From Nematostella vectensis (lineage: Eukaryota > Cnidaria > Anthozoa > Actiniaria > Edwardsiidae): DNA of 64,000 nucleotides. Under the pieces are notes generated by a model that worked only from the letters and a program-made list of their open reading frames with translations, had not been told where the DNA came from and did not search any database. This document shows positions 45,777-54,599 of this stretch, piece after piece; the stretch's first letter is position 1; every line of letters begins with the position of its first letter. The stretch is taken from contig NC_064043.1 of NCBI RefSeq assembly GCF_932526225.1, positions 9,591,821 through 9,655,820 on the forward strand, read 5' to 3'. A program made the position numbers and the translations under genes.

Positions 45777-46193
45777 ACAAGCGACATGACGTCACAGCGT
45801 GAAACTCGACCAAGCGCGCGCGAATTCTTTTCCAAGAAGTTGTTCAAGAAATATACCCGGTTCACGTCTTACGGACCAATGTGTATTAGGCGAGCCAGAG
45901 GACATAATTCCATCATAGATTAAAACAAAAAACAGCAACAACAACGACCTTGTTTACCTAATTTGTCGCGCGGAAATTGGTCCTGAATGTCGCTCGACAG
46001 GTTATAATATACCTCTAAAGCGGCTGCCATTAAACAGTAGCAGATCTAGGGGGAGGGTTAAGGGGGGTCTTAGCTTGTCTGCCAAAGAAAGTTTTATCTG
46101 CCACAACAGAGTGTATGGAGGTTGGGGGCCAGGAAAAGCGTAATACATTATTTTCCGTGTCATGATTAATGTTTATCGGGGGGGGGGGGGGAC
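45777..46193. other. NSUN7-like upstream region up to the viral element
   Basis: It should contain the NSUN7-like promoter. A run of 13 G ends at 46191, just outside the left inverted repeat of the large element. No gene was found. Confidence 0.45.
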
Positions 46194-46265
46194 TGGTTAG
46201 TCTATGTCGGGGACGCCAGCGCCTTGTGCTAGGGCCGTGAAAACGAGGAGGGCCGCCAAACTACG
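46194..46265. repeat. Left terminal inverted repeat
   Basis: 72 bp starting TGGTTAGTCTATGTCGGGGA and ending CTACG. It is the reverse complement of 59449-59520 with one mismatch near the inner end. Confidence 0.93.
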
Positions 46266-46388
46266 CACTCTAATGAATAAAGCTGTTATGAAGTATCATA
46301 GCTATATTTTTCCAATAATGGAGTTCGAACCCCCGGGGACTTGCAATTAGACATCCGTCTGTCCTGTGGTATACCGAGCGTTCGAAGG

Positions 46389-46679
46389 ATGAAGTGCGGA
46401 AAAGATTATTGCGGGTGGCCAAAGGTCGGCCACGCAAACACGTGCGGCCAGAGGTGCATGGACACCTACTGCAAGGTGCACCTCCAAAGGCTCCGTAAGG
46501 GCAGCCCCCTCCCCGTGCCGTGCAGGATCTGCGGCATAGGGACTCAGTCGGAGACGCGGTTGTGCCGCCCCTGCGGAGCGAATCGTGAAGGGCAGAGGAT
46601 GCGTGGCGTCGAGAGGCGCGCTCGGGGATGGTTCGCACTCGTCCTGTCTGACATCGCAGCCCGCGGTACGGGCAATTAG
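46389..46679 (+). CDS. Cysteine-rich zinc-ribbon-like protein
   Basis: 96 residues from ATG 46389; the frame is open upstream only to a TTG. Cysteines fall in pairs: C-x4-C near the start, a CGQRCMDTYC cluster with HLQRLRKG, then CRICG and CRPCG. This suggests two zinc-binding knuckles, the second a classic CxxC...CxxC ribbon. The arrangement recurs in small genes at the ends of similar cnidarian viral elements, from memory. It is the first gene inside the left inverted repeat and is followed by a four-unit tandem repeat whose first copy overlaps its 3' end. A DNA-binding or late-transcription role is plausible but unproven. Confidence 0.65.
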   Translation: MKCGKDYCGWPKVGHANTCGQRCMDTYCKVHLQRLRKGSPLPVPCRICGIGTQSETRLCRPCGANREGQRMRGVERRARGWFALVLSDIAARGTGN

Positions 46680-46903
46680 AGACTAGGTGGCACGAGGCAT
46701 ACCCAAACGCTCGTCCTGTCTGACATCGCGGCCCGCGATACGGGCGATTAGAGACTGGGTGGCACAGGCATACCCAAACACTCGCCCCGCCGGCTGTGAT
46801 ACGGGCAATTAGAGACTGGGTGGCACAAGGCGTACCCAAACACTCGCCCCGCCGGTTGTGGTACGTGCAGGTAGAGACTGGGTGGCACAAGGTGTGCCCA
46901 AAC
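46638..46903 (+). repeat. Four-copy tandem repeat between two viral genes
   Basis: Units of about 71, 71, 62 and 62 bp end in CCCAAAC at about 46708, 46779, 46841 and 46903. Each contains TAGAGACTGGGTGGCAC or a close variant. The first unit overlaps the last codons and stop of the zinc-ribbon gene, and the last unit ends exactly at the ATG of the next gene (46904). Position suggests a duplicated leader or regulatory segment. Confidence 0.85.
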
Positions 46904-47614
46904 ATGGACGCTTACATAGAGGAGGTTCTCAATAGCATGCGTGGCAAAGAGGCGCCCGCCGTACTGGCAGGGCTGGTCCAGAACATCCTGGACGAGGACA
47001 TCCCCGACGATGTCAAACACAAGCTGCTTAAGCCGCTCATGTCGGCGAGCTCGCGGCCAGAGGAAGTCTGGCGCGAGTTCGACCCATTGCTGCTGGAACG
47101 GCGGCAAGAGGGCCCAGAGGGCTTAGACCCCAAGGGGTACTATTCCCTCTTCGTCGGCGGCGCCCATCTTCGGTTCCCGAGCGTGGATGCCACTCTACGG
47201 GGCCAAGACATAAGCGCCGGTGTTTACCAGGAGATACGAGATCTTGGTGGAGCAGGTGTCATTGCTCTAAAGCCGGTTATGCGGGGGCCTGATATTGATG
47301 ACGACGGCTCGGTGTGGTGGGTCTCGCACGAGCGAGAGTCTCTGAGGGCAAACGCAGTGCTGCCGCTGGTGCTCGAGATGGTAGACCCCGACCGGCGTTA
47401 CGGACTCTTCACGGTCGTTGGTAAAGCCCCCGCAGAGCCATTGGCGCCGATCACGGAGGAGGAAGGGCGCTCGGAGCACAAGATTGGTGGGTCGTTAGTC
47501 AAAAGAGGGGACCATATCGCAGTCGGCGCCCTGGAAGGCATCGATGCGGGCATTTGGGAGAAAGGGCGAGAGTACCTCGTCTACGTGAGATACGAGCTTC
47601 GCCCTTTACCTTAG
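46904..47614 (+). CDS. Unrecognised viral protein (236 residues)
   Basis: The ATG at 46904 directly abuts the tandem-repeat leader; the frame is also open upstream through one repeat unit but has no earlier ATG. The product is acidic in its first 60 residues (helical, LVQNILDEDIPDD), with a middle carrying GYYSLFVGGAHLRF and a C-terminal half rich in predicted beta strands and glycine. There is no signal peptide, membrane segment or catalytic motif that I recognise. The frame is intact, unlike the replicase gene 22 bases downstream. It is likely co-transcribed with the replication genes. I cannot assign a function. Confidence 0.6.
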   Translation: MDAYIEEVLNSMRGKEAPAVLAGLVQNILDEDIPDDVKHKLLKPLMSASSRPEEVWREFDPLLLERRQEGPEGLDPKGYYSLFVGGAHLRFPSVDATLRGQDISAGVYQEIRDLGGAGVIALKPVMRGPDIDDDGSVWWVSHERESLRANAVLPLVLEMVDPDRRYGLFTVVGKAPAEPLAPITEEEGRSEHKIGGSLVKRGDHIAVGALEGIDAGIWEKGREYLVYVRYELRPLP

Positions 47615-47635
47615 CAAAATGGGGAGCCTGGGCCA

Positions 47636-49149
47636 ATGTTTGAGCGAGGGGGGAGTGACGCCTTCGCTAACTGTGTTGTGAGCTATGTTGCCGACTTCTT
47701 GAGGAATCGCGGCACCTCGCGCTCCCTTGGTCTAACCAAGACACGAGGCAAGATCCTCGAGCGATATGACAAGAAGCTGGCCACTACGGGATGCACCAAA
47801 GAAGACCTCTTTGAGATGGAAAAGAAGCTCGAGATAAAGCCCTGGGCAACGTTATGTGGGACTCGGGGAAGTACAAGAGGGGGTACACACAAATCCGCAT
47901 CCCTTGCCACAATAACCACGCCTGGGCGGAGCTTCCGACTGAACCACCTGCGATCGCGAGCGTCCACGGCCTAGACTTCGAGGCTGAGAGGGAGCCTCGT
48001 TCGTTATGTCTGGAGAAGGCAGCGCCTCGCGCTACCAGTGCCGCCACAAAAACGCGCGAGGCGAAAGTGCGAGAGGTGCTCATTCGCTTTATAAACAGGG
48101 CGATCCCCAGAAGCACGAGGATCTGTCTGTGTGGGCATGTTATAGTCACGCACGAAGGCAAGCTGTACCGATCGGGACAAGACGGATGGGCTATCGACAG
48201 GGCGTTTACAGACGAGACTGGATATTATCCTCAATGGCTCCCTGATGACCACCCAGCCTACCAAGAGTACACCGAAGCTACGCACTCGATGGGCGGTGCA
48301 ATAGGGTATCGCTTCAAGAAGAGGGCCCAAAGAGAGAACATCAGGCCAACGCCTCTTAAATACAGGGACGTCTGGCGAGCGGCGCAGGTTGAGTCCAAAG
48401 TGTGGAATAGCAAGGAAAACTTAGGGGCGCAGCCTCATGCGCAAATCGACATGCGTGCGGCGTACCTAGGATGCGAGGACAGTTTCTTCGGCGGCGCCTC
48501 GGACGCCATTGATCAAGTGCGGAAATACGGCTTCCCTACGTGTATCGTATCGCGGTTCTTCAACTAACCGGGGCCATTCAGCTGACCGAGTGGGAGTTCT
48601 CTGAGGCCTGCCACCCCTACACTTCCGGGAGGGTGGGGCAGCACTTGGAGCAAAACGAGGGCTGGATCACCACGCCAGAGCTCAAGGACCTGTTAGACTC
48701 GGGTGACCTCGTCATGGCCACGGCGAGGGAGGTGTTGTATAGCGCCGGCAGAAAGGACTCCATCAATGTCCCCCACTCCATCGCGTGCCGCCCCGGCGGC
48801 GGGGGCTCGCAGTACCCTGAGGGTCGAGACCTCGCTGTCCGTTTCGTAGGCAAGTGCGCTCGCCATGGCGACAAGTCCTCGATCGTAGTCCGCGACCGTG
48901 AAGAAGCCGCGTATCTGACAAACCTCCTTGCGGGCACAGACCACTTACTTAACTTCGAGCATGCCGACGGGGCTCATCTGATCCAATACAAAGACGGTGT
49001 CCGGCGCTCACAATGGTACCATATCAGGGCCTTCGTCTTGGCGTACACAAACATAGTGTTGCGACGCATGTTGAGGCGGATTCCTCCGAGTGTGCACAGA
49101 TGCCATATACGCAAAGGCGGTGCCCAGAGGTGTAAAGCTCGTCGACTGA
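47636..49149 (+). pseudogene. Divergent family-B-type DNA polymerase (broken)
   Basis: Coding sense begins at ATG 47636 (frame 2), moves to frame 1 near 47850, to frame 3 near 48540 and back to frame 1 near 49085, then meets TGA at 49147-49149. Recognisable parts are HNNHAW near 47915, a motif A-like IDMRAAYLGC near 48450, a helical stretch ending AFVLAYTNI near 49040, and a motif C-like CTDAIYA at 49093-49113. The TD pair fits a PolB palm, though the N-terminal exonuclease motifs are not clear. I believe it is the front part of a polymerase-helicase-HNH replicase. At least three frameshifts and one stop show loss of function. The family call is from motif memory. Confidence 0.65.
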
Positions 49150-50351
49150 AATCCGAGGTATGGAGAGTGGCGCCACAAGAAGCCTGGGTACGAGTGGCGA
49201 CCCGAAGCGGCTTGGGGTCCGAAGAAGTCGGGGAGCTTGGCTAGGGAGCCAAGCACTGCGCCGAGTCTGCCGTGCGATCTAGTGGCCGCAGCCTCTGCAA
49301 AGATGTATCTAGCCGGCCAAGAAGGATCGGGGAAGACCGAGTGGGCGGTGAGCATGTCCCGTGGCCGCAACGTTGTGGTGCTCACCCCCGAGAACGACCT
49401 CGCCCACGACCATCGCAACAACCCGCGCCTCGCGGTGAAGGCTCAAACCTACCACCACTACCTCTGCATACCAGCGGAGAAGCCGATAGAGGAGTGGAGA
49501 CCTTCTGAGCTGGGGCACAAACTCGACCGTCTCGCAGAAGTAATAATCATTGACGAGTGCTGTAAGGTACAGACTAAAGTGCTACGCGCCATCCTAGGGT
49601 ATCTCGCCACGCGGCCGTGTCAGGTAGTGTGTTGTGGCGACTATAGGCAGGTCCCGCCCTGGGGAGATAAAGAGGGGACTCACGATATGCTCAAGGAGTG
49701 GGCACAAGGGAACATCCGCTAGTTCGAGTCCGACTACCGCTGTCTGTGTGAAGACTGCGGAAAGCCGTACAGTACATGCGACTGCGGCTCTGCCGCGCCC
49801 TCCTCCAGGCTCCACGACATAAAGGGCCGGATTTGGTGTCAGCCAGATTCCCAACAGCTTGAGGTGTTTCGAGAGGAGTGGGATGGGGTGGCGTTCGACG
49901 CGGCGATCGAGCAGGCCCACCCAAGCGATATGTGGGTGTGCTCGACCAACAAGATGGGGGCCCTTGTTCAGCAGCGATTGGTAGAGCACCACAGGAAAAA
50001 CTACCCCCGATTGCCAGCGACCATCCGCTTTGACCCCGATCCTAGCGTCGCGCATCGTTATCGCAAGCAAGGGCGGCCGATGCCCGTGCCAGGCAAAAGG
50101 GGTGAGAAGGTCGACGCGTACAAAGGCACGGTAGTCGAGGTTCCTCTCGACGCGGTCCTTAACGGGCTTCCCCTCGAGTGGAAATACGCGGGCTGGGGGA
50201 CAGTCCACCGGGTGCAGGGCAAGACTATCCAGGCTCCAAGACGTCTGTGGAGAACCACAGCTTAGAGGGCTGGATCACGAATGCTGTATACACCGGCATC
50301 TCCCGCGTGCGGCGCGCCGACCAGATAGTCCGCGTGATCCCCCCCCGATAA
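49150..50351 (+). pseudogene. Superfamily 1 helicase domain (broken)
   Basis: Frame 1 continues past the TGA at 49147. Motifs in order are GQEGSGKT (Walker A, about 49315), VVLTPEND (Ia), IIIDE (Walker B, about 49546), CCGDYRQVPP (III, about 49630), then an in-frame TAG at 49720-49722 followed by ESDYR (IV-like). VHRVQGKT (V) lies near 50206, and the VYTGISRVR motif VI near 50295 is in frame 3. There is thus one nonsense codon and one frameshift near 50235. The set fits an SF1 (Pif1/RecD-like or viral) helicase and not the SF3 helicase usual in many related viruses. The frame ends at TAA 50349-50351, in a C8 run next to the HNH frame. It was presumably fused to the polymerase upstream. Confidence 0.75.
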
Positions 50352-50685
50352 CACCCCCGGCGCCTTGGTTCCCACAGGACTGCAGGCTACGCCCAGTGAA
50401 GAGCTCATTATAGCGCGAATCAAGCGATACCTTATAGACGACAGGCAAAAGGGTCGCACAAAGTACACGGGACCGCACCACGTTCTGACGGTAGACCACG
50501 TGCTCGGCATGATTGCTGACGCGGAAAAGAAGTGCACGGTCTGTGGCACTCAGCTTCTGCTTCAGGGGTACGCCAAGAGTCATCCCCAATGCTTCAGTAT
50601 CGACCGGCTAGACGACAGTCAGGGTCACTACAAGTGGAATGTCAGACTCACGTGCCTTAGCTGCAATAGAAAGCACGAGCGCTGA
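50352..50685 (+). pseudogene. HNH-type zinc module of the replicase
   Basis: Frame 1, open from within the C8 run at about 50339-50346; no upstream ATG that is clearly its own start. The product has CTVCG, then FSIDRLDDSQGH, then CLSCNRKHE, which is the two-CxxC plus SIDR-D...GH...N pattern of HNH-family nuclease or zinc modules. The first His of a canonical HNH triad is replaced by the SIDR-D sequence, so nuclease activity is not assured. It ends at TGA 50683-50685, tail to tail with the integrase stop at 50686-50688. From memory, similar modules close replicase polyproteins in cnidarian and fungal elements, so it is probably the C-terminal piece of the gene broken here. Confidence 0.65.
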
Positions 50686-51638
50686 TCACGCTGGCGTGAC
50701 GCTACGCAACTGCGAACGCGTGAAGCCGTGCTTAGAGTACGCCGTGTAAAACAACACTGGCTGTCCGGGCTCCATGACCCTCTTTAGTATTGGGAATGCC
50801 TTGCTTGTCCACCACGGGTCCGTCGCTCGCCTTCGGCCCTTGTCCTAAAGGTCCTCCTAGTTTACGGCGATGTACACCTCCGTTCCAACCTCTAAGGGGA
50901 CCTCTAAGGGAGGCTTTTCGGCTTTGAGAGGCACGCGCCTCAGCTTTATGGCGTCTTTAGGCGCAAAGCCAGTCATGCGAGTCCTCGTTGCGTTTATGTC
51001 TGAGATGACGATTGGCAAAGCAGTAACCCACTCGCGGTTTGTCTCGCCGGATGCAAGCTCCTTCGAGTACTGCGCACGAAATAGGCGCTGTGCCAGCCAG
51101 CGATGGAAAGACTCGGCGAAAGCTTGGCTCCTGTGGTGCCCTGGCTCAGCCCGTCGAACCTCCACCCCGTGGTCTGCTAGGAGCTTTGTGGTAGCACCCT
51201 TGAACTCCGTGCCGTCATCAACCATGAGGACTTTAGGCCATGTGAGAGGTCCCTCTGCATAGATTTCAGCGAGTTCGCGGGAGACGACGGCCGCGCTCTT
51301 AGTCCTCAGTGGGCGGGCGGCTTTATATCGTGAAGCAACGTCAACGACAGTCAGGGCTACTTGTACCCGCGGTCGGTTGGCAAGAATAGCAGGTCCGACT
51401 GGTTGATACGGTTTGGTATCTGCTCCGAGAAGTGGGCGTAGGTAGTCGGAGGAGGGGGTGTCTGTGTGTAGCCCGCGACGGGCTGCGAGCTTACCCACCT
51501 GCGCACTCGATCTATGGAGGCTGAGCCCTTGGGAAGTTTGGCATGCAGAGCGGTCACTCCCTGGAAGCCACCTCTGGCGTAGTATATGGGACGAAGGAAC
51601 GCATCGAGTTCTTCGTCGGACATGCGCTTGGCCGCCAT
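50686..51638 (-). pseudogene. Polinton-type DDE integrase (broken)
   Basis: Starts at ATG 51636-51638 with MSDEELDAFL, then an FGG-like N-terminal region (YYARGGFQGV) typical of Polinton integrases. A frame change occurs near 51370. The core carries TVVDVASRY (Asp), MVDDGTEF (Asp) and a Glu in FAESFHRWL, in D-D-E spacing for the retroviral integrase (rve) fold. The frame stops at 50857-50859, but coding sense resumes in another frame (ATDPWWTS...FYTAYSKHGF) and ends at 50686-50688. This tail resembles the C-terminal SH3/chromo-like part of the family. Integrases of this type insert the linear viral genome. Two frame breaks make this copy inactive unless they are sequencing errors. Confidence 0.82.
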
Positions 51639-51816
51639 TACGTGTCGGCAATAATGTATCGCAACAGGTGTATCAGTCTCCAACAGGCGGTTGCCGCCTG
51701 CTCGGGCAGTGCCGAGGTGGTCTTTCTGAGGCCGGTCTGCAACCATGTTATACGCATGCGCGTATGCGCAGCATGGAAAAAGGCCGCCTAGATGCAGCGC
51801 CGGAACGGCAGCTACA

Positions 51817-52229
51817 TCACAGCAAGCGGCTGGCTGCGTAGCCGATGGCGAGTGCGCCGGCGCCAATGTACGCGTTTTCTGCGTTTTGCTGGGGATGTAG
51901 TAGTCGGACAGCTCAGGAGCCCGCATCGACTCCAGGGATTGTTTTGGCCGGGTCTGGTTGTAGAGTTTGAGCGCGTAGTCAGTGTCGGTGAAGTTTTGCT
52001 TTGCGAGGGACCCTCTCTCGCGACTTTGAGCTTGCCAATCGAGGATTTTTTGTCGCCGCTGTTGGTAGCGTCCATAGTCTTGTTGGTATTTCTCTAGGGC
52101 CTTGTCGTGCCTCTCCTCAGCTAAGACAGGGCTCTCATCGTTCGACAGGAACTTTGCGAGGTAGTTGCCACCAACGAATGCAGTCGCGTTTAGGACGGCG
52201 CCGCCAACCAAAATCGCGATAGAGGCCAT
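51817..52229 (-). pseudogene. Small virion/membrane protein with N-terminal TM segment (frameshifted)
   Basis: ATG at 52227-52229 opens with a hydrophobic ASIAILVGGAVLNATAF segment, a charged coiled-coil of about 60 residues (AEERHDKALEKYQ...) and a conserved-looking LSDYYIPS motif. Near 51895 the frame changes: the original frame runs on into unrelated integrase-upstream sequence, while a second frame gives a glycine/alanine-rich hydrophobic end (IGAGALAIGYAAS) and stops at 51817-51819. I have seen this TM-coil-SDYY-TM layout in other cnidarian virus-like elements. It is the first gene of the minus-strand virion cluster downstream of a strong inverted repeat (52233-52286). It is probably a membrane or minor capsid protein. 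Confidence 0.6.
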
Positions 52230-52232
52230 CGA

Positions 52233-52286
52233 GTACGTTTCACGTGCGCACACTTCACGTGCTTTGTGTACGCACGTGAAACGTAC
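52233..52286. promoter_or_regulatory. Perfect inverted repeat with CACGTG cores upstream of 51817-52229
   Basis: GTACGTTTCACGTGCG (52233-52248) is repeated exactly in inverted orientation at 52271-52286. A further TTCACGTGC lies in the 22-base loop. The repeat ends 4 bases before the start codon of the minus-strand gene at 52229. It may act as a hairpin in the leader, an E-box-type operator or a transcription terminator for the gene upstream. A second, smaller inverted repeat (GTAGTGT...ACACTAC) lies at about 52314-52335. Confidence 0.6.
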
Positions 52287-52336
52287 ACGAGTCTAATACA
52301 TGGCCTACACATGTGGTAGTGTGCCACAGTACACTA

Positions 52337-52561
52337 CTACATGGGCAGGATCTTCTGGTGCTCGAGGTAACCCTTCAAAGCGACAGCACCTGCAACGGCG
52401 GCAGTCATTTTTGCGTAGTTCATGGCGTTCGCGGAGGGGTCTTTGGTGAAAGCCTCGCGCAAGACCTTGCGCCCAACCCAGCCGATACCGGCGACGAGGC
52501 CGGTTATGACTGCGGCGTCGGTGATGGTCTTTGTAATCTTGCTCTGCTGCGTCGTCGACAT
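52337..52561 (-). CDS. Small two-TM protein (74 residues)
   Basis: I chose ATG 52559-52561, which gives MSTTQQSKITKTI, rather than the longer upstream frame, because the upstream part is Arg/Pro-rich and overlaps the intergenic spacer. Residues about 12-28 (DAAVITGLVAGIGWVG) and 50-66 (KMTAAVAGAVALKGYL) are hydrophobic, with a basic loop between. The end is LEHQKILPM. Small proteins with this two-helix, YL...LP ending pattern recur in Polinton-like elements of cnidarians, from memory. The frame is intact and sits between two other minus-strand genes. It is probably an inner-membrane-associated or virion protein. Confidence 0.6.
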   Translation of the reverse strand: MSTTQQSKITKTITDAAVITGLVAGIGWVGRKVLREAFTKDPSANAMNYAKMTAAVAGAVALKGYLEHQKILPM

Positions 52562-52686
52562 TGCGGTGCACGGACGTGCGGATATGGGTGGGGCCTTCGT
52601 GTCTAAATGTCTGCTTACTCCATGGATAAGAGCCGAGATTTGCACTGTCCGGGAGCGCGAAGCGCTGTCGCCGGAACGGCAAGCGG

Positions 52687-53205
52687 TCAATCCTTGGTCT
52701 GCTGTGCGGCCGCCAGCGGCGGCCTTGCGGGCGGAGTCACGTCGTCGGTAGCTCGCTGGTTAACAGCTGGTGTACGAGTGAACGCAGCAGCTAGCTCCCG
52801 CCTACGTGTGTAGAGGCCGATCAATGACACTAGAAGACCAGCGACCCCGATAACCGAGCTAGCCGACCAAGCAGAGTTGCTTTCCGGGACTGGTGTGTGT
52901 ATGCCTTCGGCGCGCGCGCGCAAGCCCTCGAGTCCCTGCGACTCGCCAGCGACCGGCGACTCAACGTGTTGCACGACACGAAGTGTCTCTTTCTTCGCTT
53001 TGTTAATTCGGTTCCACTTTGCCAAGCGCCTTCCGGCTTCGACTTGTCCAGGGTGTTTAGGTCGGGTCGCGGGTGGTTCGGGGCTCGTGATTCTCTCCGC
53101 CGACGCCGGAGGCGTACGTGCAGGTTCATGAGCAGCTTGTTCCGCAGCTTGTTCGTCAGGTTCCGCGAGATGCTGGGCACTAGTACTTCCTTGAGGTTCC
53201 TCCAT
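52687..53205 (-). CDS. Pro/Ala-rich protein with C-terminal TM segment
   Basis: ATG 53203-53205 (MEEPQGS) is preferred; the frame is open 45 codons further upstream but that part overlaps the next gene's 3' end. The product has 172 residues: a disordered Ala/Pro/Glu-rich half, a conserved-looking basic helix (EAGRRLAKWNRINKAKKE), a spacer, then a hydrophobic segment (SSVIGVAGLLVSLIGLY) followed by RRRELAAAF. The basic GRRLAxWNRxNK helix is one I associate with a recurrent gene in this class of elements. The topology suggests a tail-anchored or single-pass membrane protein. The frame is intact. Confidence 0.6.
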   Translation of the reverse strand: MEEPQGSTSAQHLAEPDEQAAEQAAHEPARTPPASAERITSPEPPATRPKHPGQVEAGRRLAKWNRINKAKKETLRVVQHVESPVAGESQGLEGLRARAEGIHTPVPESNSAWSASSVIGVAGLLVSLIGLYTRRRELAAAFTRTPAVNQRATDDVTPPARPPLAAAQQTKD

Positions 53206-53246
53206 TTGTGGTGCAACTACTTGGTTGCTGAAGAAGTGGCAAACTT

Positions 53247-53864
53247 TCAAATGAACGTCTGCTCTGGGATGGCAGACTCGCCACTGTGCGTTTGCGGGCA
53301 AACCACTGGTGAGTCCGCGACTGCTAACTCGTGTTGACACCGCGTGTCAGCGCTTGCCGTTCCGGCGGTGTTCACATGACGTGCTACGTGTAACGCCCCG
53401 ACGGCTAAAGCCATCAAACGACCGCAGCGTAGAGACAGGCTTCCGCACAATGTGCGGAGCTCGTTGTTGATGATGTAGTCGGACACTAGGTCATTGTGAA
53501 GATCGACCACACTGTCTATCGGCAGCGCCATGCCTACTAGCTTGGTCGTAAGCTTCAGAAAGCTGTCTGCCAGGGCGTCTGTAGTCCGGCTGGCTAGAGC
53601 GGTCTCGTATCGCTTCTCGTACTTCCTCACCTCCTCGGCGCTCATGCGTTTGACGTCGTCGTGAGTCAGGGCCTTGCCTACCATTTCTCTCGACTTCCTC
53701 GAGGCTACGAGAATTGCGAGTTTCTCCCTCGCGTCTGCTATCTCAGTTTGCTCACCTCCGGTTGCCGTTCCGGCATGCTGCGTCGAGCAGCCCAACGACT
53801 CGACGGCCGGGAGGCCGGCGGCGCCCCCCTCAAGAAGACTCTCAAAGTATTCGTCGCTCATCAT
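53247..53864 (-). CDS. Unrecognised helical virion-protein candidate (205 residues)
   Basis: Starts with two consecutive ATGs (53862-53864 and 53859-53861). After a Gly/Ser-rich N-terminus comes a long, probably all-helical core: THDDVKRMSAEEVRKYEKRY, LADSFLKLTTKLVGMALPI, and SDYIINNELRTLCGSLSLRC. The last 45 residues are low-complexity and include a 17-base motif shared with two other places in the element. A TATA-like sequence lies 36 bases upstream. Similar helical proteins accompany the capsid genes in related elements, by memory, but no function is known to me. The frame is intact. Confidence 0.55.
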   Translation of the reverse strand: MMSDEYFESLLEGGAAGLPAVESLGCSTQHAGTATGGEQTEIADAREKLAILVASRKSREMVGKALTHDDVKRMSAEEVRKYEKRYETALASRTTDALADSFLKLTTKLVGMALPIDSVVDLHNDLVSDYIINNELRTLCGSLSLRCGRLMALAVGALHVARHVNTAGTASADTRCQHELAVADSPVVCPQTHSGESAIPEQTFI

Positions 53865-53899
53865 GCACTTCTGCCGTGGCTAAGGTGCAACACGTGTGA

Positions 53900-53917
53900 T
53901 TATATATGTATATATAC
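53900..53917 (-). promoter_or_regulatory. TATA-like promoter element
   Basis: TTATATATGTATATATAC lies between the ATPase stop and the start codon at 53864, in an otherwise GC-rich element. It probably drives the minus-strand gene 53247-53864. Confidence 0.45.
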
Positions 53918-53947
53918 GTTATGCCCTAGGGCGGTGGTTTACTGCGC

Positions 53948-54550
53948 TTACCGTTCAACTAGTGCAATGGTATAAGGGTGACGCAAGCAAAACTCTAACT
54001 TCGAGAACTTTTTCGTCTTGAGGGCCTTCATGTACTCTTTCATCTTCTCTTCTGAGAGCTCCGCGCCGTAGTCATGCAGGATAGCTTTCATGTCCGCCTT
54101 GCTCGGGGTATAGAAGACCACCAAGGCCGCGATGTTCTCACGGAACGGCTTCGTGATGCTGGTGAGCTGCTGCGTGATCACCCACACGCTAATACCCACG
54201 TGGCGCGCGCTGAACGCCAAGTTGACGAGCTGGTCAGAGCGCCTCTTTACGTCTTTCGAGGCCGCACAGTCGTCGAGTATGATTAGCGTATTAGTGCCTT
54301 CGAAGAGAGCGGAGACAAACCTCAGCAGTATGTCGATCTGACCCGCCTCAGGTGCGATGACATAAAGACGATTGTCGCCCTCGCCGAAGCCGTCGTATGT
54401 TTTGTTGTAGACAAAGGTAGGGCACATGAGTACGATGTAGTCAAACTTGCCCCGGAAAGAGCCCCGCAGCCGGTCCACTACGAATTGGGTCTTCCCGCAT
54501 GACGTCGGGCCCACGATGAGAGCGTTAAATGGGATGTTTTTCGGGTCCAT
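53948..54550 (-). CDS. FtsK/A32-like genome-packaging ATPase
   Basis: ATG 54548-54550 gives 200 residues (MDPKNIPFNAL); an upstream GTG could add 11. Walker A is GPTSCGKTQF near residues 14-23, Walker B is TLIILDDCA near residue 95, and a sensor-like VWVITQQLTS follows near 125. This order and the short length are those of the FtsK-HerA superfamily packaging ATPases of Polintons, virophages and poxvirus A32. The role is to pump the viral DNA into the capsid. It follows the capsid gene by about 50 bases on the same strand, the usual pairing. The frame is intact and all key residues are present. Confidence 0.85.
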   Translation of the reverse strand: MDPKNIPFNALIVGPTSCGKTQFVVDRLRGSFRGKFDYIVLMCPTFVYNKTYDGFGEGDNRLYVIAPEAGQIDILLRFVSALFEGTNTLIILDDCAASKDVKRRSDQLVNLAFSARHVGISVWVITQQLTSITKPFRENIAALVVFYTPSKADMKAILHDYGAELSEEKMKEYMKALKTKKFSKLEFCLRHPYTIALVER

Positions 54551-54599
54551 ACCGCGCTGCCGCAGCGCTTCGCGCAGAAACACGTTTCGGTGTCTGTGC

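Noticed and set aside
45579-45923. 114-codon plus-strand frame
   Set aside because: It is antisense to the first exon of the NSUN7-like gene, whose splice phases are all consistent.
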